Assembly (NCBI GenBank): GCA_000436035.1
Contig: FR893215.1
Span: forward strand, 1-30,336
Source of the DNA: Prevotella sp. CAG:732
Lineage (GTDB): Bacteria > Bacteroidota > Bacteroidia > Bacteroidales > Bacteroidaceae
Direction of reading: 5' to 3'
DNA: 30,336 nucleotides
The translations under genes were made by a program, and so were the position numbers. Below are positions 16,412-23,728 of this stretch, in pieces (positions within the stretch are counted from its first letter, which is position 1; every line of letters starts with the position of its first letter). Below the pieces are notes generated by a model that saw only the letters and a list, made by a program, of their open reading frames with translations, searched no databases and had not been told where the DNA came from.

Positions 16412-18508
16412 TTAGCTAATCGCCGCCCAGTTGATGTTTGTCTTCTTCAACTCCTTCAAGCGATTCCATAGCATCGCATTCTGAGGCAACTCGCACTTCG
16501 GGTCGGCTTCGATGATGGCTTCAGCCTCCTTGCGTGCCAGTTGCACGATTTGTCCATCTCGTGCGATGTTGGCTATCTTGAGGTCGAAAGCCATACCGCT
16601 CTGTTGCGTTCCTTCTAGGTCGCCCGGACCTCTGAACTTCAAGTCTGCCTCGGCAATGCGGAAACCGTCGTTGGTGTCGCACATGATGTCGATGCGCTTG
16701 CGAGTGTCCTCCGACAACTTGTAGTTGGTGACGAGGATGCAATAGCTCTGGTCGCTTCCTCTACCTACTCGTCCTCTGAGCTGGTGGAGCTGTGCCAAAC
16801 CGAACCGTTGGGCATCGAGGATGACCATCACGGAGGCATTCGGTACGTTCACACCTACTTCTATTACGGTGGTGGCAACGAGAATTTGGGTCTCTCCCTT
16901 GGCGAAATGTTGCATCTCCTCTTCCTTCTCGGCAGGTTTCATCTGTCCATGTACCTTGCTGAGCTTGAACTCAGGGAAGGCTTCCTTCAGCGTCTCGAAT
17001 CCCTCTTCGAGATTCTTCAGGTCACTCTTCTCGCTCTCCTTGATGAGGGGGAAGACGATATACACCTGTCTGCCAAGGTTGATTTGGCGACGGATGCTCT
17101 GGTAGAGGCTCGTCAGTTGGTTATCAAACTTATGGAGCGTCTGAATCGGCTTTCTGCCCGGTGGCAATTCGTCGATGACGCTCACGTCGAGGTCGCCATA
17201 GATGGTCATTGCCAGGGTGCGAGGAATAGGAGTGGCGGTCATCACAAGCACATGGGGTGGATTCTCGCTCTTAGCCCATAGCTTGGCTCGTTGGGCGACA
17301 CCAAAGCGATGCTGCTCATCAATGACGGCGATGCCCAAGCGTGAGAAGACTACTGGGTCTTCGAGGATGGCATGGGTGCCCACGAGTATCTGGATGTCAC
17401 CTGTGGCGAGGTCTTTCAGGATGTTTTCACGCTTCTTGCCCTTCACGATACCTGTGAGGAGTTCCACACGGATGTCTATATCTTTCAGGAAGTCACGGAG
17501 GGTTTGGAGGTGTTGCTCGGCGAGAATTTCTGTAGGAGCCATCAAGCAGGCTTGGAAACCATTGTCGAGGGCGATGAGCATGGTCATCAGTGCCACGAGG
17601 GTCTTGCCCGAACCGACATCACCTTGCAGGAGGCGGTTCATTTGGCGACCGCTGCACATGTCGGCACGTATCTCGTGCATCACTCGCTTCTGTGCCCCCG
17701 TCAACTCGAAGGGGAGGTTGTGGGCATAGAAGCCGTTGAAGATGTCGCCGATGCGATTGAAGATATAGCCTCGATACTTGCGCCGTTGGTCGCTCGCATA
17801 CCTTAATATATTGAGTTGCACATAGAAGAGTTCCTCGAATTTGAGGCGCACCTGTGCCTTCTGCATCTCCTGGTGGGAGTGCGGATAATGGATGAATCGG
17901 AAGGCGGTGTCTCGGGAGATGAGGTGCAGGCGACCCACGATGAAGTCGGGGAGGGTTTCGGGAAGGGGAGGCAACAAGCCCACCAAGGTCTTGGTCAACT
18001 TCTCGATGGTGCGAGAGCTGAAACCATACTTCTTCATCTTCTCGGTGGTGTTGTAATAAGGTTGCATCCCCATCTCGGAAATCTGGAGGTTGCTGGCATC
18101 GTCCATCTCGGGATGGGAGAACTGGTAGCGACCGCCATAGACGGTAGGTTTGCCGAAGACGATGTACTCCGTGCCCACCTTGTAGGTCTTGATGATGTAT
18201 TGTGACGAACGAAACCATACCAGATCGACCACACCGAAGCCATCCGAGAAGTGAGCCACCAGTCGCTTGTTGCGCTTGCCGGTGTCAAACTCCTCGTAGC
18301 TCAGTATCTTACCCTTGATTTGCACAAAGGGCATATCGGGGGTCAACTCGCTGATATGGAATATCTTGCTCCTATCTACATATTTATAAGGATAGTATTC
18401 CAACAAGTCACCATAAGAGTTGATACCAAGTTCCTTGCTCAGTATCTCCTTCTTCTTGGGACCTACACCGGGTAGGTACATGATGTCTTGATTTAGAATA
18501 CTATTCAT
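16412..18508 (-). CDS. recG: ATP-dependent DNA helicase RecG
   Basis: A 698-residue superfamily-2 helicase that remodels stalled forks and Holliday junctions. The N-terminal wedge/OB domain covers roughly the first 200 residues (GVGPKKKEILSKELGI; IKGKILSYEEF). Walker A is GDVGSGKT at 295-302, motif II is DEQH at 397-400, and TATPIPRT is at 424-431. Downstream are ATTVIEVGVNVPNA and QLRGRVGRG, then the C-terminal TRG-like region GFRIAEADLKFRGPGDLEGTQQSG. Its ATG overlaps the ispD stop by one base, showing translational coupling. Confidence 0.97.
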   Translation of the reverse strand: MNSILNQDIMYLPGVGPKKKEILSKELGINSYGDLLEYYPYKYVDRSKIFHISELTPDMPFVQIKGKILSYEEFDTGKRNKRLVAHFSDGFGVVDLVWFRSSQYIIKTYKVGTEYIVFGKPTVYGGRYQFSHPEMDDASNLQISEMGMQPYYNTTEKMKKYGFSSRTIEKLTKTLVGLLPPLPETLPDFIVGRLHLISRDTAFRFIHYPHSHQEMQKAQVRLKFEELFYVQLNILRYASDQRRKYRGYIFNRIGDIFNGFYAHNLPFELTGAQKRVMHEIRADMCSGRQMNRLLQGDVGSGKTLVALMTMLIALDNGFQACLMAPTEILAEQHLQTLRDFLKDIDIRVELLTGIVKGKKRENILKDLATGDIQILVGTHAILEDPVVFSRLGIAVIDEQHRFGVAQRAKLWAKSENPPHVLVMTATPIPRTLAMTIYGDLDVSVIDELPPGRKPIQTLHKFDNQLTSLYQSIRRQINLGRQVYIVFPLIKESEKSDLKNLEEGFETLKEAFPEFKLSKVHGQMKPAEKEEEMQHFAKGETQILVATTVIEVGVNVPNASVMVILDAQRFGLAQLHQLRGRVGRGSDQSYCILVTNYKLSEDTRKRIDIMCDTNDGFRIAEADLKFRGPGDLEGTQQSGMAFDLKIANIARDGQIVQLARKEAEAIIEADPKCELPQNAMLWNRLKELKKTNINWAAIS

Positions 18509-19179
18509 TATTCAGATAATAATGCTTCGGCAACCTTGATGTCGAATGGGGTGGTAATCTTGATGTTCTCACGATTGCCCTCCACCATTGCCACTTGGCA
18601 ACCGAGGCTTTCCACAACACTGGCATCGTCGGTGAACTGTTCCTTATAACCTTGGTTGAAGGCTTGCTTAGCTAAACCGATGTCGAAGGTCTGTGGGGTT
18701 TGCACGATGCGATAGTCGTCACGAAGAACGTTCTTGCCACCGCCACGCTTGTCGATATAGCGCAAGGTGTCGGTCACGGCATAGACAGGGATGGCGGCAT
18801 ATTCCTCACGTGCTGCCTCGTAACATTCCGAGATGACTTCGGTGGAGACGAAAGGGCGTACGCCATCGTGGATGCCTACCACTCCGTCCTCGTCGTCAGG
18901 AATGAGGGCGAGTCCGTTCTTGGATGATTGGAAGCGAGTGTCGCCTCCATTGGCTATCTGATGCTGGATGTCGAAGTGATGTTCCTCGCAGAGTTGTTGC
19001 CAATAAGCCTGTTGGCTCTCTGGCAATACCAAGATGATGTTGAGGTTGGCATCATACTCGTGGAAACGCTCGATGGTGCGCATCAAGATAGGTTTGCCAG
19101 CCACTGGCAGAAACTGCTTGGGAATCTCACTTCCCATGCGGAGGCCCTTGCCTCCGGCTACTATGATAACGTAATCCAT
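18508..19179 (-). CDS. ispD: 2-C-methyl-D-erythritol 4-phosphate cytidylyltransferase
   Basis: A 223-residue enzyme that couples MEP with CTP to give CDP-ME in the non-mevalonate isoprenoid pathway. VAGGKGLRMGSEIPKQFLPVAGKPI is the cytidylyltransferase N-terminal signature, with the catalytic Arg and Lys. GIHDGVRPFVS and QTPQTFDIGLAKQAF are further family blocks, as is TDDASVVESLG. The gene starts one base after the DJ-1-like gene stops and overlaps recG by one base. Confidence 0.96.
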   Translation of the reverse strand: MDYVIIVAGGKGLRMGSEIPKQFLPVAGKPILMRTIERFHEYDANLNIILVLPESQQAYWQQLCEEHHFDIQHQIANGGDTRFQSSKNGLALIPDDEDGVVGIHDGVRPFVSTEVISECYEAAREEYAAIPVYAVTDTLRYIDKRGGGKNVLRDDYRIVQTPQTFDIGLAKQAFNQGYKEQFTDDASVVESLGCQVAMVEGNRENIKITTPFDIKVAEALLSE

Positions 19180-19180
19180 A

Positions 19181-19753
19181 TTATCTTTTCTCCATCAGGT
19201 GAGCATACTGCATTCCTTTCTGTAGCTTTGCTACTTCCTCTGTACCTACGAAGTAACTCAAAATCTGGTAGGCGTAAGGGAGGGTGGCGGCAGGACCTTC
19301 ACCCGTGATGACGTTGCCGTCTTCCTGGAAGAGTTCGCCAGTGTAAGTAGTGCTTTCTCCGAAATAACGCTCAAAGCCAGGAGAGCAAGTGGCTTTCTTG
19401 CCATCGAGGATGCCAGTGCTAGCCAATACCATAGGAGCGGCGCAGATGGCACCTACTCTTTTGCCTGCCTTGTTTTGGGCGATGAGAGCTTGGCGCACTC
19501 CCTCGTGCTCATTGAGGTTGGTGCTGCCTGGAAGACCACCAGGGAGAAGCAGCATGTCTGCATCCGAGAAGTCTTGGATGTCCTCAAACTTGAGGTCAGC
19601 CTTGATGGTAATGCCGTGGGAAGTTTCCACAAACTCACTGCCCGTGATGCTGACAGTCTTGATATCTACACCACCTCTGCGGAGGATGTCAACAGGAGCC
19701 AAACCTTCGATTTCCTCGAAGCCGTTGGCGAGAAATTCATATACCTTAGCCAT
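19181..19753 (-). CDS. DJ-1/YajL/PfpI family protein
   Basis: A 190-residue DJ-1 superfamily protein. The nucleophile-elbow Cys is C104 in GAICAAPMVLA, and the conserved Glu lies in NGFEEIEGLAPVDILRRGG (E14 or E15). LLLPGGLPGSTNL and ITGEGPAATLPYA are family signatures, closest to the YajL/ThiJ branch. Members have been linked to oxidative-stress protection and reactive-carbonyl defence; the enzymatic role is debated. It heads the minus-strand unit and lies one base before ispD. The leader contains a TAnnTTTG element at 19866-19873. Confidence 0.92.
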   Translation of the reverse strand: MAKVYEFLANGFEEIEGLAPVDILRRGGVDIKTVSITGSEFVETSHGITIKADLKFEDIQDFSDADMLLLPGGLPGSTNLNEHEGVRQALIAQNKAGKRVGAICAAPMVLASTGILDGKKATCSPGFERYFGESTTYTGELFQEDGNVITGEGPAATLPYAYQILSYFVGTEEVAKLQKGMQYAHLMEKR

Positions 19754-19794
19754 AATTTTATACCTTTTTTGTCGTATTATTCGATTAATATTGT

Positions 19795-19802
19795 TAATTT
19801 TG
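19795..19802 (+). promoter_or_regulatory. Candidate -7 element for nadK
   Basis: TAATTTTG on the plus strand, 98 bases before the nadK ATG. A TTTG at 19768-19771 is upstream, but the 23-base spacing is long. Confidence 0.4.
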
Positions 19803-19865
19803 CAAGCGTAAAGGGACTTCCGCTGTTATATGCAGTACAAAAGTGCACCTCTGGCTTCCCTTTTG

Positions 19866-19873
19866 CAAAAGTA
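19866..19873 (-). promoter_or_regulatory. Candidate -7 element for the DJ-1-ispD-recG unit
   Basis: Minus-strand TACTTTTG matches TAnnTTTG, about 112 bases before the start codon. It overlaps the 12-base palindrome CTTTTGCAAAAG (19860-19871). Confidence 0.45.
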
Positions 19874-19900
19874 ATAATAATAATTGAAACTACAAAATAA

Positions 19901-20791
19901 ATGGCAGAGCAACATTTGAAATTCGCCATATTTGGCAATGAATACCAAGCCAAGAAGTCGGCTTCCATCGAAATCATCCTCAATTATCTCGACAAGCGTG
20001 GGGCTGAGGTGTATGTGGAAAGTACCTATTATGACTTCCTGACACGTGACCAACATCTGAAGTTGAATGTCGCCGGAGTCTTCGAGGACTACAACTTCGA
20101 TGTCGATTACGTCATCTCCATGGGTGGTGATGGTACCTTCCTCAAGGCGGCGAGCCGTGTGGGTGCCAAGGGTACTCCGATCATCGGCATCAATATGGGA
20201 CGCTTGGGCTTCCTTGCGGATGTCTTGCCTAGTGAGATAGAGTCGGCGTTGGACAGTCTCTATGCCGGTGAATGCCAGATAGAGGAGCATGCCGTCATCC
20301 AAGTGGAAGCGAAGGGTGGTGTGCTGGCTGGTAATCCATTTGCCCTCAACGACATCGCCGTATTGAAGCGTGATGACGCCTCCATGATTTCTATCCGAAC
20401 GATGGTGGATGGTGAGTTCTTGGTTACTTACCAAGCCGATGGTCTCATCGTCTCTACCCCTACGGGTTCCACTGCCTACAATCTTTCCAATGGTGGTCCT
20501 ATCATTATTCCTCAGAGCGGTAGCCTCTGCCTGACTCCTGTGGCTCCCCATAGTTTGAATATCCGTCCTATCGTTATCAATGATACGGCGGAGATTACGC
20601 TTGACATCGAGAGCCGTAGCCACAACTACTTGGTGGCGATAGATGGTAGAAGTGAGCGCATGACAGAGGAAACTCGCCTCGTCATCCGTCGTGCTGCCCA
20701 TAGCATCAAGATTGTGAAACAGCGCAACCAGAGATACTTCTCCACATTGAGAGAGAAGTTGATGTGGGGAGCCGACCAAAGAGCGAGATAA
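19901..20791 (+). CDS. nadK: NAD kinase
   Basis: A 296-residue enzyme making NADP from NAD and ATP. The diagnostic GGDGT is at 75-79 (VISMGGDGTFLKAA). NMGRLGFLAD follows, then LND (149-151) and STPTGSTAY (185-193), all conserved in the family, and the length is typical. It diverges from the DJ-1-like gene and is followed after 7 bases by the sigma-like fragment, which was probably its operon partner before the rearrangement at about 21009. Confidence 0.96.
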   Translation: MAEQHLKFAIFGNEYQAKKSASIEIILNYLDKRGAEVYVESTYYDFLTRDQHLKLNVAGVFEDYNFDVDYVISMGGDGTFLKAASRVGAKGTPIIGINMGRLGFLADVLPSEIESALDSLYAGECQIEEHAVIQVEAKGGVLAGNPFALNDIAVLKRDDASMISIRTMVDGEFLVTYQADGLIVSTPTGSTAYNLSNGGPIIIPQSGSLCLTPVAPHSLNIRPIVINDTAEITLDIESRSHNYLVAIDGRSERMTEETRLVIRRAAHSIKIVKQRNQRYFSTLREKLMWGADQRAR

Positions 20792-20798
20792 AGGAATT

Positions 20799-21071
20799 AT
20801 GAACGTTTATAGAGAGATTTTTGCCGACTTCAAGCAGGGAGAACTGGCGCAGTTCTATCGCTTGATGTACCCAGAGTTGATGGTGTATGCCAATCGACTG
20901 TTGGGCGCAGACTTTGCGTTTCTTGCCGAGGACTGCGTGCAGAATGCTGTCTATAAATGTTATCTCCGATCCAATGAGATGGAGAGCGTGATGCAGTGGA
21001 AAAACTATACTTTCTTCAACTTGTTGAGCCAAGCTTGTTTGTTGGCATCGATGGAGAGGCTTAGGAACTGA
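20799..21071 (+). pseudogene. Sigma-70/ECF-like factor, truncated after region 2
   Basis: The open frame has 90 codons, but only about the first 70 are native. Residues 1-69 resemble region 2 of Bacteroidota ECF-type sigma factors: EIFADFKQGELAQFYRLMYPEL, then ANRLLGADFAFLAEDCVQNAVYKCY. From about codon 70 the frame reads antisense through a TlpA-like gene (TFFNLLSQACLLA...). Region 4, needed for -35 recognition, is missing. The protein could still be made, 7 bases behind nadK, but should not work as a normal sigma factor. Confidence 0.7.
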
Positions 21072-21448
21072 ATCTTGTCGTTGCCCTTGTATTTCTCTAC
21101 CACTTTCTCCAGGTGAGGAATCTCCTTGCAGCAAGGACCACACCAGGTTGCCCACATATCTATATAGGTGAGTTTTCCATAAAGACTGCTCAACTTGCAA
21201 GTGCTTCCGTCTGGAGCCTCCAGGGTAGGGTCGCTAGGGAGAGGCTTGCCGTTGAAAGACTTCATGGCGGTCTTGATCATTGGCTCATACTTGGCGATGA
21301 CAGCAGGATAGTCCTTGGCAAAGACCTTGTATGCTTCCCAAATGGTTTTAATGTCGCCAGTTGGCATCATGGAGTAACCATATATGAACATATTGGTAAG
21401 CAACGATTTCACCTTAGGATTGGTAATTTCCTTGTCGATGACCTTCAT
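21005..21448 (-). pseudogene. TlpA-like thioredoxin gene fragment
   Basis: The frame codes 147 residues of a TlpA/ResA-type thiol-disulfide oxidoreductase. Residues 1-65 resemble the helical linker that normally follows a DUF4369-like domain. From about 70 the thioredoxin fold begins, with the redox motif WCGPC at 102-106 and SIDANKQAW. The C-terminal half of the fold, with the cis-Pro loop, is absent: the frame stops right after LNKLKK at the junction with the sigma-like gene. No signal peptide or lipobox is present, so the 5' end is probably missing too. Confidence 0.75.
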
Positions 21449-21575
21449 TTTAAAGTTTTATTTTATTACGCAATGGGGAGAGAATAGTATCAAAGGGAAA
21501 GCAACTTTTTTGCGAAAAAGTGCCATCATCGTATATTTTCCTTCTCTTTTCCTCGTATTTCTCGATGATTTCCAT

Positions 21576-21583
21576 TATATTTG
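21576..21583 (+). promoter_or_regulatory. Candidate -7 element for the ABC transporter gene
   Basis: TATATTTG on the plus strand, 28 bases before the GTG at 21612 and 43 before the ATG at 21627. No clear -33 element. Confidence 0.55.
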
Positions 21584-21611
21584 CATCCGCTAATCAGAAA
21601 AAGAGGCACTA

Positions 21612-23333
21612 GTGAAAAAAAGAAATATGTTTAAAGTACCGAAGTTTAAGTATAATGTCAAGACCTTGCTGATATGGCTTTGGCGAGCATGGAAGGGCAA
21701 CCAGTTGCAGGCTGTGCTCAATGCTTCCATAGGCTTGTTGTCGGTGGGTGTGAGTTTGGCGCAGGTATGGGCGGTGAAGCGAGCCATCGATGTGGCTTCC
21801 CATGCCGTGGAGGGTGACATCTATTGGGCTGTGGGCTTGATGGGATGCTTGATTCTTGCCGACTTCTCCCTCAACATCTCCTCGATTTGGATTCGTAATC
21901 TCTTGGGCATCAAGGCGCAGAACCGTATGCAGCAGAAAATGCTCGACCGCATCCTTCGCTCGGAATGGCAGGGGAGAGAACGACTTCATTCGGGTGACGT
22001 GCTCAACCGACTGGAGACGGATGTAAACACGGTGGTCAACTTCTTGACGGAGACCATCCCTAATACGCTCAGTGTCTTGGCGATGTTCCTCGGTGCCTTC
22101 TTCTATCTCTTCTCCATGGACAAGTTGCTCTCGGTGGTCATCGTCATCATGATTCCTATCTTCTTGGCGTTTAGCAAGATTTATGTGGGAAAGATGCGCC
22201 AGCTGACTCGTCAGGTGCGTGATTCGGATAGTAAGGTGCAGAGTGTGTTGCAAGAGACCATTCAGCATCGTATGCTCATCAAGACCTTGGAAAAGGATGA
22301 CGCGATGGTGGATAAACTTGAGAACACACAGAGGGAATTGCGTGGACACGTGGTGAAGCGTACGATGTTCAGCGTGTTCAGCAATCTTATTGTCAACTTT
22401 GGTTTTGCTTTAGGTTATCTCGTGGCTTTCCTTTGGGCGGCCATTCGCATGAGTACCGGCAGTCTGAGTTTCGGAGGAATGACTGCTTTCTTGCAGTTGG
22501 TCAATAAGATTCAGGTGCCTGCAAGAAACCTCACCAAGTTGGTGCCAGCCTTCGTGGGTGTGTTCACGGCGGCAGAGCGATTGATGGAGTTAGAGGAGGA
22601 CCCTCTCGAAGAACAAGGCGAACCGATAGAGGTGGCATCGCCTTGTGGCATCCGACTGACGGATGTCTGCTTTAGATATGAGGAGAATGCAGTTCGGAAT
22701 GAGGAAAATGCTGAAGCAGCATCTGATAATCAGGTTCGTCCTAATGTTATCAACCATTTGAACTTCGACTTCCGTCCAGGCAGCTGTACGGCTATCTTAG
22801 GAGAGACGGGAGCCGGAAAGACCACGCTCGTTCGTCTGATATTGGCTTTGTTGCATCCAGTGGAGGGAAAGGTAGAGATTTATCATAAGGAGGAAAGTCA
22901 GGAACTTTCCTCTCGCCACCGTTGCAACTTTGTGTATGTGCCACAAGGCAATACGTTGATGAGTGGAACCATACGTGAAAACTTGCGATTAGGCAAGCTC
23001 GATGTCACCGATGAGGAGATGATTTTGGCTTTGCATACGAGTTGTGCCGACTTCGTGATGGAGTTGCCGCAAGGTCTAGATACCATCTGTAGCGAACAGG
23101 GTGGGGGATTGAGCGAGGGACAAGCCCAGCGTATCGCCATAGCTCGCAGCCTTCTCCGCAACCGTAGCATCATGCTCTTTGATGAGGCTACGAGTGCCTT
23201 GGATCCAGAGACGGAACGCCAGCTCCTCCAAAATATTTTGTCTTCCCACGACAAGACCATCATCTTCATCACGCATCGCCCTGCCGTTGTGGAGTATTGC
23301 GACCAAGTGCTGAGGATAGAGCGTGGGGCGTAA
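21612..23333 (+). CDS. Half-size ABC exporter (permease-ATPase fusion)
   Basis: A 573-residue type-I ABC exporter half-transporter, expected to work as a homodimer in the inner membrane. About six membrane segments lie within residues 35-330. The nucleotide-binding domain has Walker A GETGAGKTT (397-405), Q-loop Q445, signature LSEGQ (500-504, instead of LSGGQ), Walker B IMLFDEATSALD (520-531) and H-loop H555. A polar insert, ENAVRNEENAEAASDNQ, sits at about 358-374 before the P-loop. The frame opens at a GTG (21612); the ATG at 21627 would drop five residues and is equally plausible. The substrate cannot be told; lipids, peptides and drugs are all possible. Confidence 0.9.
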   Translation: MKKRNMFKVPKFKYNVKTLLIWLWRAWKGNQLQAVLNASIGLLSVGVSLAQVWAVKRAIDVASHAVEGDIYWAVGLMGCLILADFSLNISSIWIRNLLGIKAQNRMQQKMLDRILRSEWQGRERLHSGDVLNRLETDVNTVVNFLTETIPNTLSVLAMFLGAFFYLFSMDKLLSVVIVIMIPIFLAFSKIYVGKMRQLTRQVRDSDSKVQSVLQETIQHRMLIKTLEKDDAMVDKLENTQRELRGHVVKRTMFSVFSNLIVNFGFALGYLVAFLWAAIRMSTGSLSFGGMTAFLQLVNKIQVPARNLTKLVPAFVGVFTAAERLMELEEDPLEEQGEPIEVASPCGIRLTDVCFRYEENAVRNEENAEAASDNQVRPNVINHLNFDFRPGSCTAILGETGAGKTTLVRLILALLHPVEGKVEIYHKEESQELSSRHRCNFVYVPQGNTLMSGTIRENLRLGKLDVTDEEMILALHTSCADFVMELPQGLDTICSEQGGGLSEGQAQRIAIARSLLRNRSIMLFDEATSALDPETERQLLQNILSSHDKTIIFITHRPAVVEYCDQVLRIERGA

Positions 23334-23410
23334 ATTCTACCTCACACCACACTGAGTGATATGTAATTCTCAGATATATAGTGGCTTATGTGCTGTGTGG
23401 TGTGGCGCTT

Positions 23411-23483
23411 GACACCTCACTTACACCTCACGCTATCTCACTCACTCCTTTCGTGTGGTGTCGTGTGGTGTGAGTGAGGTGTC
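23411..23483. repeat. 17-bp near-perfect inverted repeat
   Basis: GACACCTCACTTACACC (23411-23427) is the reverse complement of 23467-23483 with one mismatch. The spacer holds a second short direct repeat, TCGTGTGGTG twice at 23451-23470. Confidence 0.65.
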
Positions 23484-23617
23484 GAACACCATATCTCACT
23501 CTCGTAACTTCTTGTGTGATAGTGTGCTAATGCATACTTAGTGAGGTGTGAGATAGAAAGGCGAGATCCCTGCTTCACTAGAATAAGGAGCAAATGACCG
23601 CTCGTCATATAGTGCAG

Positions 23618-23703
23618 ACTGTCTGCCTATGATAGCCAAACTGTCCGCCTACGGCAGTCAGACTGTTCAGTTAGGACAGCCGACCGTCATAGGCGGACAG
23701 TTT
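23618..23703. repeat. Degenerate 22-bp tandem array with 14-bp inverted ends
   Basis: Units begin at 23618, 23640, 23662 and 23683 with ACTGTC, ACTGTC, ACTGTT and ACCGTC; the first two units are clearly related. AAACTGTCCGCCTA (23638-23651) is exactly complementary to 23690-23703. Inside, CGGC-a-GTC can pair with GAC-a-GCCG. The array ends 25 bases from the amylase stop codon. Confidence 0.65.
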
Positions 23704-23728
23704 CGTATGCAACTCTTATATGTTGTCT

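Larger units (their letters stand above)
23334..23728. other. Repeat-dense non-coding region between ABC transporter and amylase genes
   Basis: No gene is supported in these 395 bases. The first part (23341-23560) is rich in CACACCACA/TGTGGTGTG and ACCTCAC/GTGAGGT words in both orientations. The second part (23618-23703) is a degenerate 22-base tandem array closed by a 14-base inverted repeat. Both flanking genes converge here, so some structures may serve as terminators. Confidence 0.6.

Noticed and set aside
16161..16412. 83-codon minus-strand frame beginning in the recG gap
   Set aside because: Its start is made from the 17-bp tandem repeat and it overlaps the better-supported 155-codon gene in another frame.
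19826..20779. Minus-strand open frame of 317 codons
   Set aside because: It is antisense to nadK, which has clear catalytic motifs.
23618..23703. CRISPR array
   Set aside because: The units are degenerate and directly adjacent, with no constant repeat and unique spacers, and there are no cas genes nearby.
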